Origin: M55B174 sp034716235
Lineage (GTDB): Bacteria; Patescibacteriota; Minisyncoccia; CAIUEV01; JAHKAQ01
Direction: 5' to 3'
Assembly: GCA_034716235.1 (NCBI GenBank)
Contig: JAYEHH010000033.1
Location: 1 to 31,890 of the forward strand
Length of the DNA: 31,890 nt
Both the position numbers and the translations under genes were made by a program. Below, one piece after another: positions 23,871 to 31,619 of the stretch. The notes below the pieces were generated by a model. The model was not told where the DNA came from, ran no database searches, and worked only from the letters and a program-made list of their open reading frames with translations. Position 1 is the first letter of the stretch. Each line of letters opens with the position of its first letter.

Positions 23871-24837
23871 ATTGGCAACAATTATTAAAAAGGCCGAATC
23901 TATTGCTTTAGTTACTCATAAAAATCCTGACGGTGATGCCATGGGAAGCACTCTAGCCTTAAAAATTTACTTAGAAAAAATAGGGAAAAAAGCGACAGTT
24001 TTTTACGCTGGGAAAATGGATACCCATCTGCGTTTTTTGCCAAAATATCGTTTGGGATATTTTAAAGAAGAAAATTTTTTGGATGATGCTTATATAAAAA
24101 GGGAAAACTTTGATCTTTTTATCGTTTCTGATGCTCCGGAATTAAAAAGAGTTGGGCTATTTTCTCTCAAAAATGAAAATACCTTACGAGAAAAATTAGT
24201 TTTTATAGATCACCATACCGATCGAGTAGAAGAGAAATGCTTGCTAGAAATTGCTTCTCGTAAAAAGGCAGCCACTTGCCAAATAATCTATGATTTTTTT
24301 GAGTTCCATAAAATTAATTTTGGAGAAAACATTGCTACTTGTTTATTGACTGGTCTTTTCACAGATACAGGAGGATTTTTACATGCCAATACTACCAGCC
24401 GAATTATGCAACTAGCCTCTAATTTGATGAGAAAGGGGGCCTCTCTTTCTAAAATTGCCAAAAAGACTTTTTCTAATAGAAAAGCCAACGCTTTAAAGAT
24501 TTGGGGACGAGCGTTAGCAAGAGCTAGATTTAATAAAAATAGTAAGCTAGTATTTTCTTATGTAACGGAAAAAGATTTAGTAGAATGCGGAGCTTCGTTA
24601 GAAGATTTATCAGGAGTTACCAATATTTTAGGAGCAGCGGAAGATTCAACCTATTCTTTACTTTTAACGGAATCGGGAAGAGATAAAATTAAAGGTAGTT
24701 TAAGAAGCGAAGAGTATAAACATTGTGATGTTTCTCAAATTGCTAAACTTTTTGGCGGTGGGGGACATAAATTAGCCTCTGGTTTTGAATTAAAAGGAAA
24801 GATTATTAACAAAACAGGTAGACCAGCGGTGGCCTAA
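23836..24837 (+). CDS. nrnA: DHH/DHHA1 phosphoesterase, NrnA-like
   Basis: The 333-residue protein has the N-terminal DHH domain with VTHKNPDGDAMGS, SDAPE, the signature FIDHHTD, and a FTDTGGF motif that bind catalytic metal ions. The C-terminal DHHA1 domain ends with FGGGGHKLASGFE, the substrate-binding glycine loop. NrnA-type enzymes degrade nano-RNA and dephosphorylate pAp; GdpP-like enzymes differ by having membrane and PAS parts, which are absent here. The start overlaps rbfA by 35 bases, implying coupling. If the true start were the downstream TTG at 23872, the overlap would vanish, but the ATG is more likely. Confidence 0.87.
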   Translation: MKRKKYQKKLNELATIIKKAESIALVTHKNPDGDAMGSTLALKIYLEKIGKKATVFYAGKMDTHLRFLPKYRLGYFKEENFLDDAYIKRENFDLFIVSDAPELKRVGLFSLKNENTLREKLVFIDHHTDRVEEKCLLEIASRKKAATCQIIYDFFEFHKINFGENIATCLLTGLFTDTGGFLHANTTSRIMQLASNLMRKGASLSKIAKKTFSNRKANALKIWGRALARARFNKNSKLVFSYVTEKDLVECGASLEDLSGVTNILGAAEDSTYSLLLTESGRDKIKGSLRSEEYKHCDVSQIAKLFGGGGHKLASGFELKGKIINKTGRPAVA

Positions 24838-24840
24838 TAA

Positions 24841-24890
24841 AGAGTTTGAAAGTTCATAAAGTTCGAAAGTTCATAAAGTTCATAAAGTTT
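24841..24890. repeat. AT-rich 9-nt-period repeat after the NrnA-like gene
   Basis: Nearly perfect units of AAAGTTCAT or AAAGTTCGA repeat about five times, starting four bases after the stop codon. This is the clearest array of this family in the window. Confidence 0.85.
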
Positions 24891-24894
24891 TCGT

Positions 24895-25125
24895 CTTTGC
24901 CTGCCTGCCGTGAGGTAGGCGAGCTTGTCGTTAGACAAGCGAAGCAATCCCGAGCAAATTTAGGAAAAACTAACACAACATGTCATTCCCGCCTGCGCGG
25001 GAATGACAAATAAGAAAGTATTGTCTAAAACATCTCGGGACCCCCGCTGGAGTATCACCCAGCGAATGCAGGGCGGGGGTGACATATCTGTCAACGAATT
25101 AGTTAACTTTTACAGGAATGACAAA
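24895..25125. repeat. Mosaic palindromic repeat block 4
   Basis: It contains CTTGTCGTTAGACAAG (palindromic), the core GAGCAAATTTAGG then AAAAACTAA, and an 11-bp perfect stem GTCATTCCCGC-ctgc-GCGGGAATGAC (24982-25007). A G/C-rich stem around CACCCAGCG and GGCGGGGGTGACATATCTGTC follows. The end GACATATCTGTC is shared with block 6. The 24838-25200 gap holds these repeats and the 50-nt repeat copy B, and no gene. Confidence 0.8.
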
Positions 25126-25130
25126 TAAAA

Positions 25131-25180
25131 TTGTGAATTGAAAATTATCTTAAGATGCTCACTCTCTAGATGAAAAATTG
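25131..25180 (+). repeat. 50-nt dispersed repeat, copy B
   Basis: It begins ATTGTGAATTGAAAATTATC and then TTAAGATGCTCACTCTCT, and is the partner of the inverted copy at 12741-12790. It ends 20 bases before the endonuclease IV ATG. Confidence 0.75.
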
Positions 25181-25200
25181 AAAATTATTTATAAACTGCT

Positions 25201-26052
25201 ATGTATTTTGGAACACATGTATCAATTTCACCAAGGCTGGATAAGGCTCCAGAAAATGCAGCTGCTATTGGAGCGGAGTGTTTTCAATGTTTCTCTCAAT
25301 CACCACGAGGAGGAAAACGGAAAATACCTAATGATGAAATAATAAAAAAATTCAAAGCCAATATCAAAAAGTTTAATATTAAAGCCAGCTATTTGCATGC
25401 TCCTTATTTCATTAATCTAGCCTCAAAAAATAATCGGATTTACCATGGATCAATTTCAGCTATTCGGAAAGATTTAGAGATAGCATCAGCTCTAGGAGCC
25501 AAGGGGGTGGTTGTTCATGTAGGAAGTGCTAAAGATTATGTTAAGCCAGGTGATAAATCTATCCCTCTAGTAGCTCAAAAGCAAGCAGTTAGAGCTTTAA
25601 AGGAAATTCTAAAAAATTATCAAGGAAAAGCAGAAATACTCTTGGAAAATGCTGCTGGAGCTGGTAATATTATTGGAGCCAACTTAGATCAATTAGCTTT
25701 TTTTCTAAAAGAAGTAAAGGCGGTAGGAGGAATTTGTTTTGATACGGCTCATGCTTTTGAATCTGGTATGGATTTAAGAACAAAAGAAAAGGTGAGAGAG
25801 GCCTTGGACCAAATTGAGCAAAAAATAGGTGTGGATAAATTAAAGCTTATCCACCTTAATGATTCTAAAACAAAACTAGGATCTAATAGTGATAGACACG
25901 AGCATTTAGGTTTAGGAGAAATAGGAATAGAAGCTTTTATTGCCTTAGTAAAAGATAGTAGACTAAAAAAGTTGAATTTTATTTTAGAAACTCCCACTTT
26001 GGAAGGAATGGTAAAGGATTTAGAATTCTTAAAGGGAATCAGGGCTGAATAA
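25201..26052 (+). CDS. nfo: Endonuclease IV (AP endonuclease family 2)
   Basis: At 283 residues it is normal for Nfo and forms one xylose-isomerase-like TIM barrel. It begins FGTHVSISPRLDKAPENAA, and the metal ligands are visible: SYLHAPYFINLAS, VVHVGS, LLENAAGAG, FDTAHAFESG, HLNDSKTKLGSNSDRHEHLG with the two-His motif, and FILETP. It binds three zinc ions and cuts 5' to abasic sites in base excision repair. It stands just before tRNA-Arg and shares its neighbourhood with a uracil-DNA glycosylase that creates such sites, a plausible functional pairing. No Shine-Dalgarno was found. Confidence 0.95.
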   Translation: MYFGTHVSISPRLDKAPENAAAIGAECFQCFSQSPRGGKRKIPNDEIIKKFKANIKKFNIKASYLHAPYFINLASKNNRIYHGSISAIRKDLEIASALGAKGVVVHVGSAKDYVKPGDKSIPLVAQKQAVRALKEILKNYQGKAEILLENAAGAGNIIGANLDQLAFFLKEVKAVGGICFDTAHAFESGMDLRTKEKVREALDQIEQKIGVDKLKLIHLNDSKTKLGSNSDRHEHLGLGEIGIEAFIALVKDSRLKKLNFILETPTLEGMVKDLEFLKGIRAE

Positions 26053-26060
26053 TAATTTTT

Positions 26061-26137
26061 GCTCCGGTAGCTCAGCTGGATAGAGCAGCGCACTCCTAAC
26101 GCGCAGGCCGTAGGTTCAAATCCTGCCCGGAGCGCCA
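26061..26137 (+). tRNA. tRNA-Arg (anticodon CCU)
   Basis: The cloverleaf folds by eye: acceptor GCTCCGG with CCGGAGC, D-arm GCTC/GAGC, anticodon loop CTCCTAA with CCT at 26095-26097, T-loop TTCAAAT, and encoded CCA. The anticodon stem has four pairs plus a terminal A-C mismatch (31/39). It reads AGG. Confidence 0.95.
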
Positions 26138-26192
26138 TTACAATAGGATAAATTTAATGTTTGGACTGATGTAAAATTTTAAATAAAAATTC

Positions 26193-26885
26193 ATGTCTAA
26201 ATTATTAAAGAAGTTAGAAAAGAAACTTCAAAATTGTCAAAAATGTGGATTAGGGAAAACTAGGACTAATTTAGTGTTTGGGGAAGGAAGTTCACAGGCG
26301 GACTTAATGTTTATTGGTGAGGGTCCCGGACAGCGAGAAGACGAGCTGGGGAAACCTTTTGTAGGAGCAGCTGGAAAACTACTAGACGAAATGCTAGAAT
26401 CAATTGATTTAACTCGCGAAGAAGTGTATATTGCCAATGTTGTCAAATGTCGCCCTCCGGGCAATCGAGACCCTCTACCTGATGAAGTAAAAGCTTGTTG
26501 GCCATATTTAGAGCAACAATTAAAAGAAATTAAGCCTAAGCTTATTATTCTTTTAGGACGACATTCACTAGAACGGTTTTTGCCAGGACAGAAAATCTCT
26601 CAAGCGCATGGTCAAGCCTTACGCAGAGATTTCCCAGGAATTGGCAAGCAAGTATTTTTTGTTGCTTATCATCCCGCCGCCGCTCTTTACCAAGGAAGTC
26701 TCAAAACAACCCTTTTGGAAGATTTTAAGAGAATCCCTAGAATATTAGAAAAGATTGAAGAAGAGGGTGGAGGAAAATCTAAGAAGGATGGTAAAAAAAT
26801 AACAGGAATTAAGAATCTCCAAGAAGAGGATAAAAGAGAGTCGGAGAGAAAAAAAGAGAAACAGGGTAAATTATTTGGGGAGTAG
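26193..26885 (+). CDS. Family 4 uracil-DNA glycosylase
   Basis: The 230-residue protein has the family-4 motif IGEGPGQREDELGKPFVGAAG and the C-terminal motif YHPAAALYQ. Four cysteines expected to hold a 4Fe-4S cluster are present: C15 and C18 in CQKCGLG, C86 in VVKCRPPG, and C102 in ACWPYL. It removes uracil from DNA; endonuclease IV can process the resulting abasic site. Residues after about 190 form a Lys/Glu-rich tail that is not part of the domain. It lies between two tRNA genes, with 55 and 11 bases of spacing, and may be cotranscribed with them. No Shine-Dalgarno was found. Confidence 0.93.
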   Translation: MSKLLKKLEKKLQNCQKCGLGKTRTNLVFGEGSSQADLMFIGEGPGQREDELGKPFVGAAGKLLDEMLESIDLTREEVYIANVVKCRPPGNRDPLPDEVKACWPYLEQQLKEIKPKLIILLGRHSLERFLPGQKISQAHGQALRRDFPGIGKQVFFVAYHPAAALYQGSLKTTLLEDFKRIPRILEKIEEEGGGKSKKDGKKITGIKNLQEEDKRESERKKEKQGKLFGE

Positions 26886-26896
26886 TTGCCTTCTTT

Positions 26897-26972
26897 GCCG
26901 AGATAGCTCAGTTGGTAGAGCATAGGACTGAAAATCCTTGTGTCGGCGGTTCAAATCCGCCTCTCGGCACCA
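26897..26972 (+). tRNA. tRNA-Phe (anticodon GAA)
   Basis: Acceptor GCCGAGA with TCTCGGC, D-arm GCTC/GAGC, anticodon loop CTGAAAA with GAA at 26930-26932, T-loop TTCAAAT, and encoded CCA. The first anticodon-stem pair is a T-T mismatch, and the other four pair. Confidence 0.95.
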
Positions 26973-27045
26973 GTCAATTTTTAGATGAAAAGTTCAATCT
27001 GAGTTTGTTTTAAGCTCTAGATTGCTTTTTCATTTAAGTATTTTA

Positions 27046-27121
27046 GCGCCCGTAGCTCAATGGATAGAGCACTTGGCTTCGGACCAAGGGGTTGTAGGTT
27101 CGACTCCTGCCGGGCGCGCCA
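27046..27121 (+). tRNA. tRNA-Arg (anticodon UCG)
   Basis: Acceptor GCGCCCG with CGGGCGC, anticodon arm CTTGG-CTTCGGA-CCAAG with TCG at 27079-27081, T-arm GTAGG-TTCGACT-CCTGC, and encoded CCA. It reads CGA and possibly other CGN codons. Confidence 0.96.
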
Positions 27122-27150
27122 GTATTTAATGTTAAATATCGAAAATATTT

Positions 27151-27714
27151 ATGGAATCTAATCAAAAAATTGTTATCGGGATTGTTGGAGCTAACGGTAG
27201 TGGTAAAGACACCGTTTGCGATTATTTGGTAGAGAAACATAAAGCGGAGAAATTAGTTTTTTCTGACTTACTCAAAGAAGCTTTGCAAGTTTTTATTGGT
27301 GACATAGGCAGGAGTGATTACGCTTGGTTGGCCACTATCTTGAGAGAGAAATATGGAGAAGGAATTTTAGCTCATAGCATGCAAAGAAAAATAGACCAAA
27401 GATCGGCTAAAATTGTGGTTATTGCTGGAGTACGAGACAGGGGAGAACTAAAAATGATTAAATCTTATCAAAATGGAATTTTAATTTGTGTTGAAACAAA
27501 TCTAAAAATTAGATGGAAAAGACTGGTTAGTCGTAATGTAAAAGCTGACGACAAGGTCAGCTTGGAAGTTTTTAAGGAAACTAAAGAAAATCTTCCTTCA
27601 GAAAAATACATTCAGGAATTAAGCAATCAAGCCGATTACACGATTAACAATAATGGAGATTTTGCGGAATTAGAAAAAGGGATAGATGAGGTTGTAAGTT
27701 CTATGAAGTTGTAA
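27151..27714 (+). CDS. P-loop kinase-like protein 1 (NMP kinase / UPF0200-like)
   Basis: The 187-residue protein opens with a Walker A, GIVGANGSGKDT, and has an NMP-kinase-like pattern: FSDLLKEAL near residue 35, KIVVIAGVRDRGEL near 90, and RWKRLVSRNVKADDK, a lid-like basic segment. The ending, QADYTINNNGDFAELEKGIDEV, follows the ADY-x-I-N-N-x-G order seen in UPF0200 and dephospho-CoA-kinase-like proteins. A small-molecule phosphotransfer role is likely, but the substrate is unknown. The protein at 28113 has the same length and motif order and is its paralogue, with repeat block 5 between them. No Shine-Dalgarno was found. Confidence 0.72.
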   Translation: MESNQKIVIGIVGANGSGKDTVCDYLVEKHKAEKLVFSDLLKEALQVFIGDIGRSDYAWLATILREKYGEGILAHSMQRKIDQRSAKIVVIAGVRDRGELKMIKSYQNGILICVETNLKIRWKRLVSRNVKADDKVSLEVFKETKENLPSEKYIQELSNQADYTINNNGDFAELEKGIDEVVSSMKL

Positions 27715-27727
27715 GGTTTCCGTTTTT

Positions 27728-27975
27728 GAGGGTCATTCCCGTCCCGTCATCCGACGGGATAGACTCCAACGGGAATCTCGCTCGAAGAGCGATCCGCCTT
27801 CGGCGAGACAAGTCAGCCTTTTCCCCTGTCATTCCCGCGAAAGCGGGAATCCTGGTACGTCTAGACAGAACATTGCCAAATTAGTTTTTCCTAAATTTGC
27901 TCGGGACCCCATCCGGCATTCGCCAGATTGCACTTTCCTACCTCACGGCAGGCAGGCGCGGGGGTGACATGTGTG
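27728..27975. repeat. Mosaic palindromic repeat block 5
   Basis: It includes CCCGTCATCCGACGGG, CTCGCTCGAAGAGCG, ATTCCCGC-gaaa-GCGGGAAT (27831-27850), the inverted core (AAATTAG, TTTTTCC, TAAATTTGCTC) and a G-rich end at about 27958-27970. Bases 27816-27906 match 31693-31783 in inverted orientation at 89 of 91 positions. The rest of the gap to 28112 is A/T-rich and holds no further element I can name. Confidence 0.85.
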
Positions 27976-28112
27976 GCAAGGCAAGCCAGCTAGCCTCACC
28001 GTGTCACAAAACTGTAAAAGATAATTTAGTTAGCGAATTTAGGCTGGTACAGAAAACAACAAATTAAACAAAAGATAATGTATCGCAATAATAAATTATT
28101 AATTTCAACTTA

Positions 28113-28676
28113 ATGGAAAAAGATGAAAAACTTTACATTGGCTTGATTGGTGAAATGGGAAGTGGTAAAAGTCTTGTAGGTGAACTGCTCAAAAAGCATT
28201 TTCAGGCGGAAATTTTTACCTCATCTCAGTTGCTAAAAGATGCCTTAGGGATTTTCCTGGATGAGCTTGCCAGAGAAGATTATACTTGGTTCACCAAACA
28301 ACTGATTAGTAAATATGGCAAAGACATACTTTCTAAAGCTGTTTTTAAGTTTATGCGGGGATCTGAAAACAAGATTGTTGTTTTCAATGGGGTGCGTCTT
28401 CCTATTGATTGTGAAAATTTGAAAAAAGTAAATGGAGTCTTGGTTTATATCACGGCTGGCTCTAAATTAAGATGGAATCGGGTTGTAACTCGGAAAGAAA
28501 AAGCTGATGATGAAGCTCCCTATGATAAATTTATGGAGATGCAAAAAACTGCAACAGAAAAACACATTCCTGGATTAGGAATCCAAGCGGATTATCAAAT
28601 TGTTAACGATGGGACATTGGAAGAATTAGAAAATAAAGTGGTACAATTGTTTCGGTCAATCATTGATCAACATTAG
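28113..28676 (+). CDS. P-loop kinase-like protein 2 (paralogue of the 27151 gene)
   Basis: The 187-residue protein has Walker A GLIGEMGSGKSL, then SSQLLKDALGIFLDELARED, KIVVFNGVRLP, RWNRVVTRKEKADDE, and GIQADYQIVNDGTLEELENKVV. The ADY-x-I-V-N-D-G-T-L-E-E segment resembles archaeal UPF0200 proteins most. It aligns with the upstream paralogue over its full length by eye. The proteins differ in loops around the active site (GSGKS against GSGKD, and a conserved D-D), so substrates may differ. It precedes gatB by 39 bases, so cotranscription is possible. No Shine-Dalgarno was found. Confidence 0.72.
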   Translation: MEKDEKLYIGLIGEMGSGKSLVGELLKKHFQAEIFTSSQLLKDALGIFLDELAREDYTWFTKQLISKYGKDILSKAVFKFMRGSENKIVVFNGVRLPIDCENLKKVNGVLVYITAGSKLRWNRVVTRKEKADDEAPYDKFMEMQKTATEKHIPGLGIQADYQIVNDGTLEELENKVVQLFRSIIDQH

Positions 28677-28715
28677 ACTATCAAATTATTTATAAAAAAC
28701 TCAAAATTTATAGCC

Positions 28716-30194
28716 ATGACTTACGAGCCTACAATTGGAATGGAAGTGCATATTCAGCCAAAAACCAAAACTAAAATGTTTTGTCGTTGTCCTAACAAAT
28801 TTGAGATTGCAGGGCCTAATAAAAATATTTGTGAAGTCTGTACCGGTCAGCCAGGAACTCTTCCTGCAGTTAATCAAAAAGCGGTTGAGGCAATAATTAA
28901 AGCAGGCTTAGCTCTCAATTGTACAATTAATAAAAAAGTTCATTGGGACAGAAAACATTATTCTTATCCTGACTTACCAAAGGGATACCAGATTACTCAA
29001 AATGAGGATCCATTTTGTGTCAAGGGATTTCTTGAATTTGAATATGAGGATGAAATGGGCAAACAACAGACAACGAAGATAGCTATTAACAGATTGCATT
29101 TAGAAGAAGATGCTGGGAAAGATCTTCATCCATCGGGAGTAAGTTATTCTTTAGTGGACTATAATCGAGCAGGAACTCCGTTGATTGAATTAGTAACTGA
29201 ACCGGTTATTAAGAACAAAGAACAAGCAGTAGCATTCTGTAGAAATTTGCAGAGGATTTTCCGTTACATTAAAGTTTCTCAAGCTGATATGGAAAAAGGC
29301 CAAATGCGTTGTGAGGCTAATATCAGTTTAAGCAAAAATGGAAAACTAGGGACCAAAGTAGAAATAAAAAACATTGGTTCTTTTAAAGGAGTATTTCAAG
29401 GGATTGCATACGAAATTGAACGGCAGACTAAACTTTTAGATGCTGGAAAACAAGTCAAGCAAGAAACGCGAGGTTGGGATGCGAAAAAACAAATTACGAT
29501 TTTTCAAAGAAGTAAAGAGGAAGCTCAGGATTATCGTTATTTTCCAGAACCAGATATTCCACCGGTTAATGTTACGGAAGGATTATTACAGAAGATAAAA
29601 AATTCTATTCCAGAATTGCCCGTTCAGAAGGAAAGGAGATTTAAAAAAGATTTTGGTCTTTCGTCTAAGACGGCTCATCTTTTTGCCAGTAATTTATCAA
29701 TGGCTTATTATTTTGAGAAAGTAGTTTCCGAAATAGAAAATTGGGTTAAGGATGCTTCTGAGAAAAAAGAACTAGCTGAGCTTATTAAATTGGCTTCTAA
29801 CTATTTAGCTACCGAGTTGTTTAGAATGCTTAAGGAAAAGAAGCAAAAATTTGCTGAACTTAAAATAACTCCTGAGAATTTTGCTGAACTTATATTGATT
29901 GTTCATAAAGGAGAAATCAATTCTTCGGCCGCTCAGGTTGTTATCCAAACGATGTTTGAGAAAGGCGGTGATCCCTCCCAAATCATTGAAGATAAAAACT
30001 TAAAAGTGGAAAAAGATACTGGCGTTTTAGAACAGGCAGTAAATAATGTAATGCAAAAAAATCCGTCAGCAGTGACAGATTTTAAAGCTGGGAAACAACA
30101 AGCCTTGCAGTTTCTTGTAGGCCAAGTGATGGCAGAAACTAAAGGTAAAGCTGATCCTAAAATTGTAATTGATATGTTAAAAGAAAAACTTTAA
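28716..30194 (+). CDS. gatB: Aspartyl/glutamyl-tRNA amidotransferase subunit B
   Basis: The 492-residue protein is full length for GatB. It begins TYEPTIGMEVHIQPKTKTKMF, and the zinc-site cysteines are in CRCPNKFE and CEVCTGQPGTLP. HYSYPDLPKGYQITQ, GTPLIELVTEP and RCEANISL are characteristic family blocks. The C-terminal helical and YqeY-like domain (about 340-492) ends with VGQVMAETKGKADP. GatB binds the mischarged tRNA and phosphorylates the carboxyl group that GatA amidates; GatA and GatC are not in this window. It converges on rpsP, and the stops overlap by four bases. No Shine-Dalgarno was found. Confidence 0.98.
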   Translation: MTYEPTIGMEVHIQPKTKTKMFCRCPNKFEIAGPNKNICEVCTGQPGTLPAVNQKAVEAIIKAGLALNCTINKKVHWDRKHYSYPDLPKGYQITQNEDPFCVKGFLEFEYEDEMGKQQTTKIAINRLHLEEDAGKDLHPSGVSYSLVDYNRAGTPLIELVTEPVIKNKEQAVAFCRNLQRIFRYIKVSQADMEKGQMRCEANISLSKNGKLGTKVEIKNIGSFKGVFQGIAYEIERQTKLLDAGKQVKQETRGWDAKKQITIFQRSKEEAQDYRYFPEPDIPPVNVTEGLLQKIKNSIPELPVQKERRFKKDFGLSSKTAHLFASNLSMAYYFEKVVSEIENWVKDASEKKELAELIKLASNYLATELFRMLKEKKQKFAELKITPENFAELILIVHKGEINSSAAQVVIQTMFEKGGDPSQIIEDKNLKVEKDTGVLEQAVNNVMQKNPSAVTDFKAGKQQALQFLVGQVMAETKGKADPKIVIDMLKEKL

Positions 30195-30832
30195 TTCTTT
30201 GTCTTGTCTTTATTCTCTTTAGAAGTTTTAGTAGAATTTTCTTTTTTTTCTGAGTCTCCTGTTTCTTTTTTAGCTTCTTTCTCAGATTTTTTAACTTCCT
30301 TTTTGCTATCTTTTTTAATCTCTTCTTTCTCAGATTTTCCAACCTCCTTTTTATTTTCTTTCTTAACCTTTCCCTTTTCTTTTTCAACAGGTTTATCTTC
30401 TTTCTCAGCCCCTTTCTCTTTTGATGCTTTTTCTTTCTTCTCTTTCTTTGTTTCTTCTGCTTCAGGTTTTACTTGGGCTTTTTCATCTTTGGGCTTATCT
30501 TCAGTAGTTTTGGTATCTTGAGCTGTGGCATCTTGAGATTCAGCTTCCTTATTCCCCGCATCTTTCTTTTTTCTAATTCTAATCCTTCTGGGTCCTCCAG
30601 TAAGAATTTTTTCCTTAGTTAACAAATTATAGACAGTATCACTAACTTGAGCGCCATTAGAAAGCCAATGCAAAATGCGCTCTTTTTTAAGAGTTCTTTT
30701 TTTAGTGTGAGGGTCAATGGAGCCTAAAATTTCAATAAATTTTCCACCAACAGCCCGTGATTTTTCAGCTACTACCATCCGATAGTGAGGGTAGTTCTTT
30801 CTGCCGACTCTTTTTAATCGAATAATGAGCAT
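30191..30832 (-). CDS. rpsP: Ribosomal protein S16 with a long charged C-terminal tail
   Basis: The ATG at 30832 gives MLIIRLKRVGRKNYPHYRMV, the family start; a TTG at 30847 would add five residues. The S16 core runs to about residue 80 with GGKFIEILGSIDPHTK and LHWLSNGAQVSDTVYNLL. Another 133 residues follow, almost entirely Lys, Glu, Asp, Ser and Thr. They contain imperfect repeats of EVGKSEKEEIKKD against EVKKSEKEAKKE, reflected in a DNA repeat near 30280-30350. S16 is an early 30S assembly protein; the tail is predicted disordered, and its job is unknown. It overlaps the gatB stop by four bases. Confidence 0.93.
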   Translation of the reverse strand: MLIIRLKRVGRKNYPHYRMVVAEKSRAVGGKFIEILGSIDPHTKKRTLKKERILHWLSNGAQVSDTVYNLLTKEKILTGGPRRIRIRKKKDAGNKEAESQDATAQDTKTTEDKPKDEKAQVKPEAEETKKEKKEKASKEKGAEKEDKPVEKEKGKVKKENKKEVGKSEKEEIKKDSKKEVKKSEKEAKKETGDSEKKENSTKTSKENKDKTKN

Positions 30833-30918
30833 AATAAAAAATATCAATACTTATAAGTAACAACATTATTGCTAATGCTAGACAAAAGTTGAGGAATAGT
30901 CAACAAAGCGTAATTTTA

Positions 30919-31575
30919 TTAAGAATTATTTTGGGCAATGCAATAAAGGTTGGCGGGCTGATTATTCCTTCTGGTGTGTCCCGCTTTAATTATTTTAAAA
31001 CCAGCAGTTGCAATAAAATCTTTTAATTCAGCTAATTTCCAACGGTAACAATACCGATTAAAAATTGTTTCCCCTTGATTATTTTTAAAGGGGACCTGCC
31101 CCTCATTATTTTTTGAAAAGTATTTTTGATACTTTGGTCGTTCAAGATCCCAAACGGTCATTATCAAAAAACCGTTCGGTCTCAAACTCGCCCTTAATCT
31201 TTGAAGAATGATTTCTCTTGTTTTCCCTTTAGGGAAATGGTGGAAAACTCCTATACTAAAAACTGAATCAAATTTGTCATTTTGTTTAAATCCAAAATCG
31301 GCGTTAAGTTTTATCACTTTAAATTTATGTTGGGGATATTTTTGTCGAGCAATCTTAATAAATTTTTTACAAACATCTACTCCAAGGTAAGTTACCTTCT
31401 TGTCTTTAATCAATTCAATTAAGCGTCCATTGCCGCACCCAAAGTCTAAAATCTTGTCATTTTCTTGAATGTATTCTTTAATGAAAGACATGTCCTGCCA
31501 AAAGTTTTGGCGGGTTTGAGAAAAAGATTCAGCAATTTTTTCATAACCAGCTTGGATTGAAGTGTAGGTAGACAT
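30919..31575 (-). CDS. Class I SAM methyltransferase, Trm9/ALKBH8-like
   Basis: The 218-residue protein carries SAM motif I LDFGCGNGR (43-51), GVDVCKKFIKIA near 65, and SIGVFHHFPKGKTRE followed by LRASLRPNGFLIMTVW. The N-terminal segment YEKIAESFSQTRQNFW resembles the Y-x-x-I-A-x-x-F-S-x-T-R start of Trm9/ALKBH8, which methylate carboxymethyl groups on wobble uridine of tRNA. Trm9-like fits better than a generic methyltransferase, yet other class I enzymes cannot be excluded. It lies 86 bases upstream of rpsP and could share its minus-strand transcript. No Shine-Dalgarno was found. Confidence 0.75.
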   Translation of the reverse strand: MSTYTSIQAGYEKIAESFSQTRQNFWQDMSFIKEYIQENDKILDFGCGNGRLIELIKDKKVTYLGVDVCKKFIKIARQKYPQHKFKVIKLNADFGFKQNDKFDSVFSIGVFHHFPKGKTREIILQRLRASLRPNGFLIMTVWDLERPKYQKYFSKNNEGQVPFKNNQGETIFNRYCYRWKLAELKDFIATAGFKIIKAGHTRRNNQPANLYCIAQNNS

Positions 31576-31588
31576 GGGAGCAATTGAT

Positions 31589-31619
31589 AGTTTATAAAGT
31601 TCTTAAAGTTGAAAGTTGT
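31589..31619. repeat. AT-rich 9-nt-period repeat upstream of the methyltransferase
   Basis: Degenerate units TTTATAAAG, TTCTTAAAG and TTGAAAG join directly to the start of repeat block 6, as the analogous array joins block 4. Confidence 0.65.

Noticed and set aside
30204..30521. Ser/Phe-rich ORF on the plus strand opposite rpsP
   Set aside because: It is the complement of the Lys/Glu tail of S16 and has no independent support.
30833..30847. TTG start extending S16 by five residues
   Set aside because: S16 proteins begin M-x-x-I-R-L; the ATG at 30832 gives that start and TTG is less likely.
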